Notes: a model not told the origin generated them from the sequence alone. A DNA stretch of 64,000 nucleotides from Variovorax paradoxus (GCF_030815975.1 NZ_JAUSXL010000001.1:702611-766610), one strand, 5' to 3'; numbered from the stretch's first letter, positions 33,192 to 41,818 are shown. Numbers and translations are program-made.

Positions 33192-34991
33192 TTGCAGCGA
33201 ACCGACATTGCCAACCCGGCCTATTTCCACAAGGTCGTCGATTGCCAGTACGCCTGCCCGGCGCACACCCCCGTCCCCGAATACATCCGCATGATCGCGC
33301 AGGGCCGCTACAGCGACGCCTACATGATCAACTGGGTCTCCAACGTCTTTCCCGGCATCCTGGGGCGCACCTGCGACCGGCCTTGCGAGCCGGCCTGCCG
33401 GCGCGGGCGGGTGGAGGAAAGTAACTCGAAGAACCCCGAGCCGGTGGCCATCTGCCGCCTCAAGCGCGTGGCGGCCGACATGAAGGACGACGTGCGCGCA
33501 CGCATGCCCAAGCTCGCACCGAAGAACGGCAAGCGTGTCGCCTGCATCGGTGCGGGGCCGGCCTCGCTCACTGTGGCGCGCGACCTGGCGCCGCTGGGCT
33601 ACGAGGTGACGGTGTTCGACGAGGGGGCCAAGGCCGGCGGCTTCATCCGCACGCAGATCCCGCGCTTTCGGCTGCCGGAGTCGGTGATCGACGAGGAAAC
33701 CGGCTACATCCTGGACCTGGGCGTCGAGTTCCGCGGCGGCGAGCGCATCGGCTCGATGAAGGCATTGATGGCCGAGGGGTGGGACGCGATCTTCGTCGGC
33801 TGCGGCGCGCCGCGCGGGCGCGACCTGGACGTTCCCGGGCGCCGCGAAGCGGCGGCCAGCATCCACATCGGCATCGATTGGCTCAATTCAGTGTCCTTCG
33901 GCCACGTCAGCCGCATCGGACAGCGCGTGATCGTGCTGGGCGGCGGCAACACGGCGATGGACTGCTGCCGGTCGGCCCGCCGCCTGGGCGGCACCGACGT
34001 GAAGGTCATCGTGCGCAGCGGCTTTGCGGAAATGAAGGCCTCGCCATGGGAGAAGGAAGACGCGCAGCACGAAGGCATTCCGATCATCGACTTCCACGTG
34101 CCCAAGGCTTTCGTGCACGAGGAGGGCCGGCTGCTGGGCATGACCTTCGAGGTGGTCCGCGCCGAGTACGACGCGCAAGGGCGCCGCACGCTGGTGCCCA
34201 CCGGCGAGCCGGACGCCTGGTTCGAATGCGACGAGGTGCTGGTGGCGGTCGGCCAGGAGAACGCCTTCCCGTGGATCGAGCGCGATTGCGGCATTGCCTT
34301 CGACAAGTCGGGCCTGCCGGTGCTCGACAAGAACACCTTCCAATCGACGGTGCCCCATGTGCTCTTCGGCGGCGATGCGGCCTTCGGCCCCAAGAACATC
34401 ATCACGGCCGTGGCCCACGGCCACGAGGCGGCGGTGTCGATCGACAAGTTGTTGCGCGCCGAGCCGGTCTATGTGCGCCCGGCGCCCATGACCAACCTGG
34501 TGTCGCAGAAGATGGGCATCCACGAGTGGAGCTACGACAACGACACCTCCAACGACCTGCGCTACAAGGTGCCGTGGGCCAAGGCCGAGACGGCGCTGGC
34601 CAGCATCCGGGTGGAGGTGGAGCTGGGCTTCGACGCCGCCATGGCCTTCAAGGAGGCCGAGCGCTGCCTGAACTGCGATGTGCAGACCGTGTTCACCGAG
34701 GCCGCATGCATCGAATGCGATGCCTGCGTGGACATCTGCCCCATGGACTGCATCAACTTCACGGTCAATGGCGAGGAAGCGGAGTTGCGGCCCCGGCTCA
34801 AGGCGCCGGCACTCAACCTCGCGCAGGACCTGTACGTGTCCGGCGGGCTCAAGACAGGCCGCGTGATGGTCAAGGACGAGGACGTCTGCCTGCACTGCGG
34901 CCTGTGCGCCGAACGCTGTCCCACGGGGGCGTGGGACATGCAGAAGTTCCTGCTGAAGATGACGCCGGCGGGGCAGGGGGTGGCCCGATGA
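33192..34991 (+). CDS. NAD(P)-linked Fe-S flavoprotein of the 2-oxoacid:ferredoxin oxidoreductase locus
   Basis: 599 residues from a TTG at 33192 supported by CAGGAGGCACGCC. The N-terminal GltD-like Fe-S domain has CQYACPAHTPVPEYI and TCDRPCEPACRRG. Two Rossmann motifs follow (CIGAGPASLTVARDLAPLGY for FAD; VIVLGGGNTAMDCCRSARRL for NAD(P)H). The C-terminus has two 4Fe-4S motifs (CIECDACVDICPMDC and CLHCGLCAERCPTGA). It probably shuttles electrons between NAD(P)(H) and the ferredoxin-dependent oxidoreductase encoded by the next two genes. Its stop overlaps the next ATG by 4 bp. Confidence 0.88.
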   Translation: MQRTDIANPAYFHKVVDCQYACPAHTPVPEYIRMIAQGRYSDAYMINWVSNVFPGILGRTCDRPCEPACRRGRVEESNSKNPEPVAICRLKRVAADMKDDVRARMPKLAPKNGKRVACIGAGPASLTVARDLAPLGYEVTVFDEGAKAGGFIRTQIPRFRLPESVIDEETGYILDLGVEFRGGERIGSMKALMAEGWDAIFVGCGAPRGRDLDVPGRREAAASIHIGIDWLNSVSFGHVSRIGQRVIVLGGGNTAMDCCRSARRLGGTDVKVIVRSGFAEMKASPWEKEDAQHEGIPIIDFHVPKAFVHEEGRLLGMTFEVVRAEYDAQGRRTLVPTGEPDAWFECDEVLVAVGQENAFPWIERDCGIAFDKSGLPVLDKNTFQSTVPHVLFGGDAAFGPKNIITAVAHGHEAAVSIDKLLRAEPVYVRPAPMTNLVSQKMGIHEWSYDNDTSNDLRYKVPWAKAETALASIRVEVELGFDAAMAFKEAERCLNCDVQTVFTEAACIECDACVDICPMDCINFTVNGEEAELRPRLKAPALNLAQDLYVSGGLKTGRVMVKDEDVCLHCGLCAERCPTGAWDMQKFLLKMTPAGQGVAR

Positions 34992-36907
34992 GCGCCGTAC
35001 GGCCGCCCGAAGGCGCGAAGGCCCCCTCGGGGGGCAGCGAAGCGCACGAAGTGGCGAGCGTGGGGGTCATCCCCATCGAAGCGGTCAACGATTTCGTCAT
35101 CAAGTTCGCCAACGTCAACGGCTCGGGGTCGGCCTCGGCCAACGAGCTGTTCGCCAAGGCCATCCTGCGCATGGGCGTGCCGGTGAGTCCGCGCAACATC
35201 TTCCCGAGCAACATCCAGGGCCTGCCGACCTGGTACGAGGTGCGCGTGACCGAAGCGGGCCATCTGGGGCGGCGTGGCGGCACCGACATGATGGTGGCGA
35301 TGAACCCGCAGACCTGGGACGCCGACCTGGCCGAGCTGGAGCCGGGCGGCTATCTGTTCTACGACAGCACGCGGCCGCTGCCGCCTTCGAAGTTCCGCGA
35401 CGACATCCGCGTGATCGGCATGCCGTTGACCGAGATCTGCAACGCGGTCTATCACGACCCGCGGCAGCGCCAGCTGTTCAAGAACATCGTCTACGTGGGC
35501 GCCCTGGCCATCCTGCTCGGCATCGAGCCCGAGGTGGTCGAGAAGCTGTTCGGCGAGCAGTACAAGGGCAAGGAGAAGCTGCTGGCCTCCAATGTGCAGG
35601 CGCTGCACCTGGGCTGCGACTTTGCAAGGGAAAACCTCGAGCCGCTCGGTCTTCGGGTTCGGCGGGCCGACAAGGTGGGCAACCGCATCTTCGTGGACGG
35701 CAACAGCGCCGCGGCATTGGGCTGCGTGTATGGGGGCGCCACGGTCGCGGCCTGGTATCCGATCACGCCGTCGTCCTCGGTGGCCGAGGCCTTCCAGAAG
35801 TACTGCACCAAATTCCGCGTGGACCCGGCCACCGGCCAGCACCGCTTCGCCATCGTGCAGGCGGAGGACGAGCTGGCTTCCATCGGCATGGTGGTCGGCG
35901 CCGGCTGGAACGGCGCGCGCGCGTTCACGGCGACCTCGGGTCCGGGCATTTCGCTGATGTCCGAGTTCATCGGCCTGGCCTACTTTGCCGAGATTCCGGT
36001 CACGATCATCGACGTGCAGCGCGGCGGCCCTTCCACCGGCATGCCCACGCGCACGCAGCAGGCCGACATCCTCGCCTGCGCCTACGCTTCGCACGGCGAC
36101 ACCAGGCACGTGCTGCTGTTTCCCGAGGACCCGCACGAGTGCTTCGAGCAGGCAGCGGCGGCGCTGGACCTGGCCGACCGTCTGCAGACGCCGGTGTTCC
36201 TGATGACGGACCTGGACATCGGCATGAACCAGCGCCTGTGCGCACCCTTTGCCTGGGACGACAGCGTGGCCTACGACCGCGGCAAGGTCATGAGCGCCGA
36301 AGAGCTCGAGGCCGGCCGCGACTTCGGCCGCTACAAGGACGTGGACGGCGACGGCATTCCCTGGCGCACGCTGCCGGGCACGCATCCGACCAAGGGCAGC
36401 TACTTCACGCGCGGCACGACGCGCGACGCCTACGCCCGCTATTCGGAGCGCGGGCCCGACTACATCTACAACATGGAGCGGCTGCTGAAGAAGTTCGCGA
36501 CCGCGGCCACGCTGGTGCCGCAGCCGGTGCTGCATCCGGCCGCCGAGAAGACCGAGCTGGGCGTGATCTATTTCGGATCGACCAGCCCGGCCATGCACGA
36601 GGCGCTGCAGGCGCTGGAAGCACGCGGCATCCACCTCGATGCGCTGCGGCTGCGCGCCTTTCCGTTCCCGGACAGCGTGGTGCAGTTCCTGGCGCGGCAC
36701 AGGCAGGTGTTCGTGGTCGAACAGAACCGCGACGCCCAGATGCGCAGCCTGCTGGTCAACGAGCTGGACATCGATCCCGCCCGGCTGGTGCGGGTGCTGC
36801 ATTTCGACGGCACGCCCATCACGGCGCGCTTCATCGTCGAGGCCATCGGCACGCATGTGCACAAGACGCAAGCGTCGGGCGCCGCCGATACGAAGGAACC
36901 CGCATGA
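34988..36907 (+). CDS. korA: 2-oxoacid:acceptor oxidoreductase, fused gamma-alpha subunit (KorA-like)
   Basis: 639 residues. Residues 28-225 are the gamma domain (FVIKFANVNGSGSASANELF; TEAGHLGRRGGTDMMVAMNP). Residues 230-600 are the alpha (pyrimidine-binding) domain (YPITPSSSVAEAFQKYC; FTATSGPGISLMSEFIGLAY; QRGGPSTGMPTRTQQADILA). It works with the beta subunit to convert a 2-oxoacid, probably 2-oxoglutarate, to its acyl-CoA while reducing ferredoxin. The first 27 or so residues are encoded by the dispersed C/G-rich repeat and do not look like protein sequence of the family. ATGA overlaps at both ends show translational coupling. Confidence 0.9.
   Translation: MSAVRPPEGAKAPSGGSEAHEVASVGVIPIEAVNDFVIKFANVNGSGSASANELFAKAILRMGVPVSPRNIFPSNIQGLPTWYEVRVTEAGHLGRRGGTDMMVAMNPQTWDADLAELEPGGYLFYDSTRPLPPSKFRDDIRVIGMPLTEICNAVYHDPRQRQLFKNIVYVGALAILLGIEPEVVEKLFGEQYKGKEKLLASNVQALHLGCDFARENLEPLGLRVRRADKVGNRIFVDGNSAAALGCVYGGATVAAWYPITPSSSVAEAFQKYCTKFRVDPATGQHRFAIVQAEDELASIGMVVGAGWNGARAFTATSGPGISLMSEFIGLAYFAEIPVTIIDVQRGGPSTGMPTRTQQADILACAYASHGDTRHVLLFPEDPHECFEQAAAALDLADRLQTPVFLMTDLDIGMNQRLCAPFAWDDSVAYDRGKVMSAEELEAGRDFGRYKDVDGDGIPWRTLPGTHPTKGSYFTRGTTRDAYARYSERGPDYIYNMERLLKKFATAATLVPQPVLHPAAEKTELGVIYFGSTSPAMHEALQALEARGIHLDALRLRAFPFPDSVVQFLARHRQVFVVEQNRDAQMRSLLVNELDIDPARLVRVLHFDGTPITARFIVEAIGTHVHKTQASGAADTKEPA
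34998..35068 (-). repeat. dispersed C/G-rich repeat, copy 2, inside the 5' end of korA
   Basis: The reverse complement shows ACCCCCACGCTCGC, CACTTCGTG and CCCCCCGAGGGGGC, in the same order as copy 1 at 17997-18070. It overlaps codons 4-27 of the KorA-like gene and keeps the frame open. Confidence 0.7.
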
Positions 36908-37959
36908 CCTACCTCGCCAAGCCCCGGCTGCACCACCCGACGCTGGCCACCAACAAGGTCGGCTACACGCGGCGCGACTACGAGGGCAAGATCTCCACGC
37001 TGTGCGCCGGCTGCGGCCACGACTCGATCTCCGCCGCCATCATCGAGGCCTGCTGGGAGCTGGACATCGAACCGCACCGCGTGGCCAAGCTCTCGGGCAT
37101 CGGCTGCAGCTCCAAGACGCCCGATTATTTTCTGGGCGCGTCGCATGGCTTCAACACGGTGCACGGCCGCATGCCCAGCGTGCTGACCGGCGCCAACCTG
37201 GCCAACCGCGACCTGCTGTACCTGGGCGTCTCGGGCGACGGCGATTCGGCTTCCATCGGCCTGGGCCAGTTCGCCCACGCCATGCGGCGCGGCGTGCGCA
37301 TGGCCTATATCGTGGAGAACAACGGGGTCTATGGCCTGACCAAGGGCCAGTTCTCGGCCACCGCCGACCAGGGCTCCAAGAGCAAGAAGGGCGTGGTCAA
37401 CACCGACAGCCCGGTGGACCTGGTGGCCATGGCGCTGCAGTTGGGCGCCAGCTACGTGGGGCGCGGCTTTTCGGGGAACAAGGCGCAGCTGGTGCCGCTG
37501 ATCAAGGGCGCGATCAGCCACGGCGGCGCTGCGTTCATCGACGTGATCAGCCCCTGCGTCGCCTTCAACAACCACCCGGGCAGCACCAAGAGCTACGACT
37601 ACGTGCGCGAGCACAACGAGGCGGTGAGCCGCATCGACTTCATCAGCGGACGGGAGGAGATCACCGTCGACATGGGGCCGGGCGAAGTGGTCGACGTGCG
37701 CCAGCACGACGGCACGCTGCTGCGCCTGCGCAGCCTGCATCCCGGCTATGACCCCGGCGACCGCCATGCCGCCATGGCCCACATGCAGCGGCACCAGGAG
37801 ATGGGTGAGGTGGTGACTGGGCTGCTCTTCGTCGATCCGCTGGCCAGCGACCTGCACACCGCGCTCAACACCAGCGACCGGCCGCTCAATGCGCTGGGGC
37901 CGGCCGAGCTGTGTCCCGGCGCCGAGGCGCTCGCGCGGCTCAACGCCTCCTTGCGCTGA
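36904..37959 (+). CDS. korB: 2-oxoacid:ferredoxin oxidoreductase, beta subunit (KorB-like)
   Basis: 351 residues. Thiamine-diphosphate binding is shown by STLCAGCGHDSISAAIIEAC, GVSGDGDSASIGLGQFAHAM and IVENNGVYGLTKGQFS (GDG...NN pattern). GIGCSSKTPDYFLGASHGFN and NTVHGRMPSVLTGANLAN are typical of KorB. It overlaps korA by 4 bp. Cytosolic, oxygen-sensitive in anaerobic relatives; versions such as this in aerobic betaproteobacteria may be oxygen tolerant, which is inference. Confidence 0.92.
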   Translation: MTYLAKPRLHHPTLATNKVGYTRRDYEGKISTLCAGCGHDSISAAIIEACWELDIEPHRVAKLSGIGCSSKTPDYFLGASHGFNTVHGRMPSVLTGANLANRDLLYLGVSGDGDSASIGLGQFAHAMRRGVRMAYIVENNGVYGLTKGQFSATADQGSKSKKGVVNTDSPVDLVAMALQLGASYVGRGFSGNKAQLVPLIKGAISHGGAAFIDVISPCVAFNNHPGSTKSYDYVREHNEAVSRIDFISGREEITVDMGPGEVVDVRQHDGTLLRLRSLHPGYDPGDRHAAMAHMQRHQEMGEVVTGLLFVDPLASDLHTALNTSDRPLNALGPAELCPGAEALARLNASLR

Positions 37960-38004
37960 GCGGCGGACAGGGGCACCATTCACGTTCCTTCCGGAGGGCG
38001 CACC

Positions 38005-38442
38005 ATGGCCGAGCGCACCGTTTTCCAATCCATCTCCCGCACGCACGTGATCAGCCTGGGTCCGCAGGCCAGCGCGCGCGATGCCGCATGCGTGATGACG
38101 CGCGCCAACTGCGGCAGCGTGCTCGTGCTGGAGCTGCCCGACATGCTGCTGGGCATCCTGACCGAGCGCGACCTGATGACCCGCGTGCTGGCCCGGGGGC
38201 TCGACCCCGACCGCACGGCGGTGCGCGAAGTCATGACGCCCAACCCCATTTGCGTGCCGCCCGAAACGCTGGTGTCCGACGCCGTGGTGCTGATGCTCGA
38301 ACGGGGCTTCCGCCATTTGCCGCTGGTGGCGGGAACGAAGATCCTCGGCGTGTTCTCGGTGCGCGACGCGCTGCCGCGGGAGATCGGCGCGGCGGTCAGC
38401 CTGACCGAGTTCCGCGAGCAGGTGAACGACGCGCTGGGCTAA
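38005..38442 (+). CDS. CBS-domain protein (tandem CBS pair)
   Basis: 145 residues forming two CBS motifs: ANCGSVLVLELPDMLLGILT followed by ERDLMTRVLARGLD, and VREVMTPNPICVPPETLVSD with GFRHLPLVAGTKILGVFSVR. There is no further domain. Such pairs bind adenosine nucleotides and often regulate partner enzymes. The start lies 45 bp after korB and has CCGGAGGGCGCACC upstream, so it may belong to the same transcript and report energy or redox state to it. No direct evidence for that. Confidence 0.88.
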   Translation: MAERTVFQSISRTHVISLGPQASARDAACVMTRANCGSVLVLELPDMLLGILTERDLMTRVLARGLDPDRTAVREVMTPNPICVPPETLVSDAVVLMLERGFRHLPLVAGTKILGVFSVRDALPREIGAAVSLTEFREQVNDALG

Positions 38443-38667
38443 GCCGCTGGGACGGGCGTCCCGTCTCGTCGCGAAGCATTGAATCCGGGGAGTGGGCCGG
38501 CCGCAGCGACAAAGCGGCAGGCCGCCATGCTGTGCAAGCCGGGGTTTGAGATCATCCAACTCAAGTGCCGAAGTCCTGGATATTCGTGACTGTCGCACCA
38601 TCCCTCCTGCCAACTTACAGCCTGCTTCTGCACAAGGGCGCGGGGCCTCGTTCCACCTGCAAGGGGG

Positions 38668-40005
38668 TCAGTTTGAAGGCATGCTCTTGAGCGTATCCAC
38701 CGCGGCCTGCAGCCCCCCTAGCACGCGCTCGGCCACCCATGGCGAGAAATCCTTCGGCAGTTGCGCCTGCACTTCGCTGACAGCGCCTGGCGTGCGTTCG
38801 ATCAGCTGCTGGATGATTGCTTCGGCGTCGTGGCCATAGCCCACCTGCTGGGCGGTGCTGTTGAAGTGCCGGCGCTGGATGGCGGCCATGGCGTAGTGCT
38901 TGTTCTTGCCGAGAAGCGCCATCGCCATCTTGATATCGCGTGGCGACCACCGGTTTGGGCCGTTACCGAGAATAGGGTAGGCCGACATCACGTCATACAT
39001 CTTCGTCAGCTGAAAACCGCCGCCGGCCAGCAGGTGGATACTGAAGTTTTTCGCGTGTCCGTCCGGTGCGCGCAGCAGCCAAAAAAGGACCTGTGAAGCC
39101 ATCAAGGTGCGCATGTCATCCGCAGCAGTTGCGGACTGCTGCAGCAGCGAAAAGAGCTTGCGCAGGCCGGGGCCGCCTTCGTTTTCGTACTTCACCAGGG
39201 GCGAGGTCCCCGTGGCTTGGCAAAAGTCCTCCTGGGGCAGTCGCAGGAGGCGGCCGTTCGAAAACCGCCTGTCAAACCGTTCGACCACAAGGACGCGCTG
39301 TTTCCCGAACGATGTGATGGTCGCGTCTGCTGTGGGTAGCCCGTAGGCCTGCAGCAGCTTCAGGCATAGCCACTCGTTGTCCACAGAGGTAGAGAAGTCG
39401 GCCTGGAGCCCGCCAATCAGGCCCAGTGGGAGCTTGAAAATGTGCGTGGTCGGCGTAGCGCCCCGAGGTTTGTGCCAAGCGCCGTTCCACCACAAGTAGG
39501 CGTCCTTTTCCTGCGCACCGGCCAGCGAAATGCGGAAGTCGTCGTCCGGGTCGAGCGACGCGTCGAACTTGTCGAGGTTGACGACGCTCAGCAGGTGTCG
39601 CTCGATGGACTCGTCGTCGACGGGCACCGCCTCCACCTGATCGACTGCCGTCGGTGTCTCGGCCTCATCGAGCAGTTGAATGGCACCCACGCAGTCGCGC
39701 CCGATGGCGCGTAGAAGGTCGAAGGCGTCGACCGAGCCCGTCTTGAAGCGCGCGGCCACGCGCTTGCGAATGGCATTGCTGTCGGGCAGCAGGTTGTCGA
39801 AGTAATGCTCTACGGCGGGCCCTTTGACTGGTTCGTTGTGTGGATTGAAGGGCAGAGACAGCGACAGCGGTCGGCCGACATCTGAGCGAACCCAGGCATC
39901 GTCGTAGTGAAGCTCCATCTCGCCGCGCGCAGGGATCGTCCAGCGGCCGACGCGCTCGCCGTTGGACCAGAGGCCGAGGGACTGACTGTGTGATCGACGG
40001 CCCAT
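38668..40005 (-). CDS. hipA: HipA kinase toxin (E. coli HipA-like)
   Basis: 445 residues, matching E. coli HipA (440) in length and motif order: SLAGAQEKDAYLWW, THIFKLPLG, VDNEWLCLKLL, LPQEDFCQATG, the catalytic loop LRAPDGHAKNFSIHL and KMYDVMSAYPIL (metal ligand Asp). E. coli HipA phosphorylates glutamyl-tRNA synthetase and blocks translation; the same role is likely here. The APD in the catalytic loop replaces the ATD of E. coli. One bp separates it from its antitoxin gene hipB upstream. Confidence 0.93.
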   Translation of the reverse strand: MGRRSHSQSLGLWSNGERVGRWTIPARGEMELHYDDAWVRSDVGRPLSLSLPFNPHNEPVKGPAVEHYFDNLLPDSNAIRKRVAARFKTGSVDAFDLLRAIGRDCVGAIQLLDEAETPTAVDQVEAVPVDDESIERHLLSVVNLDKFDASLDPDDDFRISLAGAQEKDAYLWWNGAWHKPRGATPTTHIFKLPLGLIGGLQADFSTSVDNEWLCLKLLQAYGLPTADATITSFGKQRVLVVERFDRRFSNGRLLRLPQEDFCQATGTSPLVKYENEGGPGLRKLFSLLQQSATAADDMRTLMASQVLFWLLRAPDGHAKNFSIHLLAGGGFQLTKMYDVMSAYPILGNGPNRWSPRDIKMAMALLGKNKHYAMAAIQRRHFNSTAQQVGYGHDAEAIIQQLIERTPGAVSEVQAQLPKDFSPWVAERVLGGLQAAVDTLKSMPSN

Positions 40006-40006
40006 C

Positions 40007-40270
40007 TCACCACTCCGTCGTGCGTGGCTTGACCGCCGCCGCGCCGCGCGCGCCCAGCTTCAACTCGAGGCCGAGCGTTGAGCACCAGCTCAGGAGCTGC
40101 TTGAAGCTCAGTTCGCCAGGATGGAGTTCGAGGTAGGAAACCCGGTTCTGACTGAGATTCAGCTTGGCGCCGATGGCCGTCTGGTTCAACTTCAGTCGTT
40201 TGCGCGCGCTGCGCAGCAGCTGCCCCAACTGATCGTCAGATACCAGAGTTTGGGCGGGAAGTGCGTCCAT
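40007..40270 (-). CDS. hipB: HipB antitoxin, XRE-type HTH
   Basis: 87 residues, E. coli HipB-like: LGQLLRSARKRLKLNQTAIG, then AKLNLSQNRVSYLELHPGEL and LKLGARGAAA at the end. HipB dimers bind operator DNA and hold HipA inactive. It is the first gene of the hipBA unit, with an AT-rich region and a dyad upstream. Unlike the antitoxin at 2074 it has no repeat extension. Confidence 0.93.
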   Translation of the reverse strand: MDALPAQTLVSDDQLGQLLRSARKRLKLNQTAIGAKLNLSQNRVSYLELHPGELSFKQLLSWCSTLGLELKLGARGAAAVKPRTTEW

Positions 40271-40300
40271 GACTTAGCCGTATTTATGATATTTGCAATT

Positions 40301-40317
40301 TATCTCGAATCCAGATA
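40301..40317. promoter_or_regulatory. candidate HipB operator
   Basis: TATCT (40301-40305) and AGATA (40313-40317) form a dyad with a 7-bp spacer, about 30 bp before the hipB start in AT-rich DNA. The E. coli HipB operator is TATCC-N8-GGATA, so the layout is similar. Confidence 0.55.
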
Positions 40318-40694
40318 TATGTCAAACAGCTGAAATCAGGCTAAATGACGAATGGCATAGATGCAGCTACTCGACGGACGATCGCGTCTCGTCGTGGCTC
40401 TCGTGGACTCGAAGGAGCAAGCAGGCTTCGGCGAATCTGGCTACGTCCAATCGACTCATGGACATTCGCTGGCTGAGGGCTTCGATGCTCGGTTGCCGAT
40501 GGCGCCCAGGCGCTTCACCTGGGCAAGGGTGAGCGAACCATCCGGGCCTGGCTTCATGGACGCCGTTTCGAGGAGCGGAGGGTCGGAATCGCGGGTTGTC
40601 GAACTCCACCGACTAACGCGCAGGCTGGCCGTTCGAATCCCGCATTTTCGTTGTCTTACGCTGGGCAACCGGCCTTCTCACAACCAGCGAGGCC

Positions 40695-40732
40695 AGCCTG
40701 ACTCGCACGGCATACTCCACGCGAGTCAGGCT
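40695..40732. other. 12-bp perfect stem-loop
   Basis: AGCCTGACTCGC (40695-40706) and GCGAGTCAGGCT (40721-40732) pair perfectly around a 14-nt loop. No T-run follows, so it is not a classical terminator in the plus direction. It may end the hipBA leader side, form an RNA element, or be a mobile-element end. Confidence 0.5.
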
Positions 40733-40767
40733 GTAAAGGGGTACTAATTTATTAAAAAAGCGACCAA

Positions 40768-40785
40768 CCTGACCAAATCGTCAGG
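40768..40785. promoter_or_regulatory. dyad upstream of the TRAP receptor gene
   Basis: CCTGAC (40768-40773) and GTCAGG (40780-40785) are inverted around CAAATC, 55 bp before the ATG at 40841 and just after an A-rich stretch. It is a candidate operator. Confidence 0.45.
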
Positions 40786-40840
40786 ACTCTGGTAACCCTC
40801 TCTGCTAATCTGCGCAACACATTTGTTACGGGGCGTAATC

Positions 40841-41818
40841 ATGCGTTCAGGCTTCTGCAGTTTTGTTGTGACCACTCTCTGTCTGGCAGGTTCTGTCGCT
40901 GAAGCCCAACCTACCTCCTTGCGGGCCTGGAACACTCACCCCGACGGCTATCCGGTCACGGAGGCCATGAAGAGCTTCATCCAGGAAGTGGATACGGCCA
41001 CCAAAGGAAAATACAAGATCGAGTTGTTTTCCAACGCCGTGCTGGGTGACCAGACCAAGGCGGTCGCGATGCTCAAGGCCGGCGAGATCGATGTCGCCGA
41101 GTTCAATTCGGCGCCGCTGTCCGAGGCTGCACCGGGTCTGAAGGCCTTCAATCTTCCATTCTTGTTCACCGACTCGGCCCACATGTTTCGCTACCTGGAT
41201 GGTGAGACGGGGGCGCGCCTGGCGGAGGCCCTGAAGGCTTCGGGCTATGTGGTGCTTGGCTGGTATGACGGCGGCGCCCGCTCGTTCTACTGCGCCAACA
41301 AGCTGATGACCAAGCGCGACGACCTGGTCGGGCAAAGAGTCCGGGTGCAGCAATCCGAGGTGTACATCGAGATGGTCAAATTGTTGGGCGCCATTCCGGT
41401 GGTTGTGCCTTACAAGGAAGTGCTCGACGGATTCCAGAAGGGCACCATCGACTGTGCCGAAGGCAATATGGCCTCGTACGAAGCGACCGGCCACTACAAG
41501 GCGGCCAAATACATGCTGCTGGACAGCCACATGATCTCTCCCGAAGCACTGGTCGTGTCCAGCAAGCTGTGGAGCCGGCTCAGCGCCGAGGAACAGGCCG
41601 TGTTCCAGAAAGCCGGAAAGAAATCGGCGATCCTGATGCGCGAGCTCTGGGAGAAACGCATCGTCGCTGCGCGTGCCGCGGTGACAAAAGAGGGCGTCCA
41701 GTTTGCAAACGTGCAGGACTTTTCCCCCTACATCCGAAAGATGTCGCCGCTCTACACCAAATACATGGCGGACCCGGCAACCCGTGGCGCATTGTTCGCC
41801 ATCGTCGGCAACCAGTAA
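40841..41818 (+). CDS. TRAP transporter solute-binding protein (DctP family)
   Basis: 325 residues. Signal peptide to about residue 23 (ends SVAEAQPTSLR). DctP fold marks are YPVTEAMKSFIQEVDTATKG, LFSNAVLGDQTKAVAMLKAG, LPFLFTDSAHMFRYLDGETG and LVGQRVRVQQSEVYIEMVKL. The conserved arginine binding the substrate carboxylate is expected in RVRVQQSE. It binds an organic acid in the periplasm. No dctQ/dctM membrane genes are adjacent, so it is an orphan receptor. A small dyad lies in its promoter region. Confidence 0.92.
   Translation: MRSGFCSFVVTTLCLAGSVAEAQPTSLRAWNTHPDGYPVTEAMKSFIQEVDTATKGKYKIELFSNAVLGDQTKAVAMLKAGEIDVAEFNSAPLSEAAPGLKAFNLPFLFTDSAHMFRYLDGETGARLAEALKASGYVVLGWYDGGARSFYCANKLMTKRDDLVGQRVRVQQSEVYIEMVKLLGAIPVVVPYKEVLDGFQKGTIDCAEGNMASYEATGHYKAAKYMLLDSHMISPEALVVSSKLWSRLSAEEQAVFQKAGKKSAILMRELWEKRIVAARAAVTKEGVQFANVQDFSPYIRKMSPLYTKYMADPATRGALFAIVGNQ

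Larger units (their letters stand above)
40271..40840. other. intergenic region between hipBA and the TRAP receptor gene
   Basis: No credible gene; the open frame at 40361-40747 has no recognisable protein character. It holds the hipB-proximal dyad (40301-40317), a strong 12-bp-stem hairpin (40695-40732) and a dyad near the TRAP gene (40768-40785). A T-arm-like GTTCGAATCCCGC at about 40632-40644 is not part of a complete tRNA. Confidence 0.5.

Noticed and set aside
40630..40646. T-arm-like GTTCGAATCCCGC suggesting a tRNA or attachment site
   Set aside because: The flanking bases do not form a T stem (C-C mismatch) and no acceptor, D or anticodon arm can be built upstream.
40361..40747. 128-codon open frame between hipBA and the TRAP gene
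   Set aside because: No recognisable domain, no good ribosome-binding site, and it crosses a strong 12-bp hairpin; composition is not protein-like.
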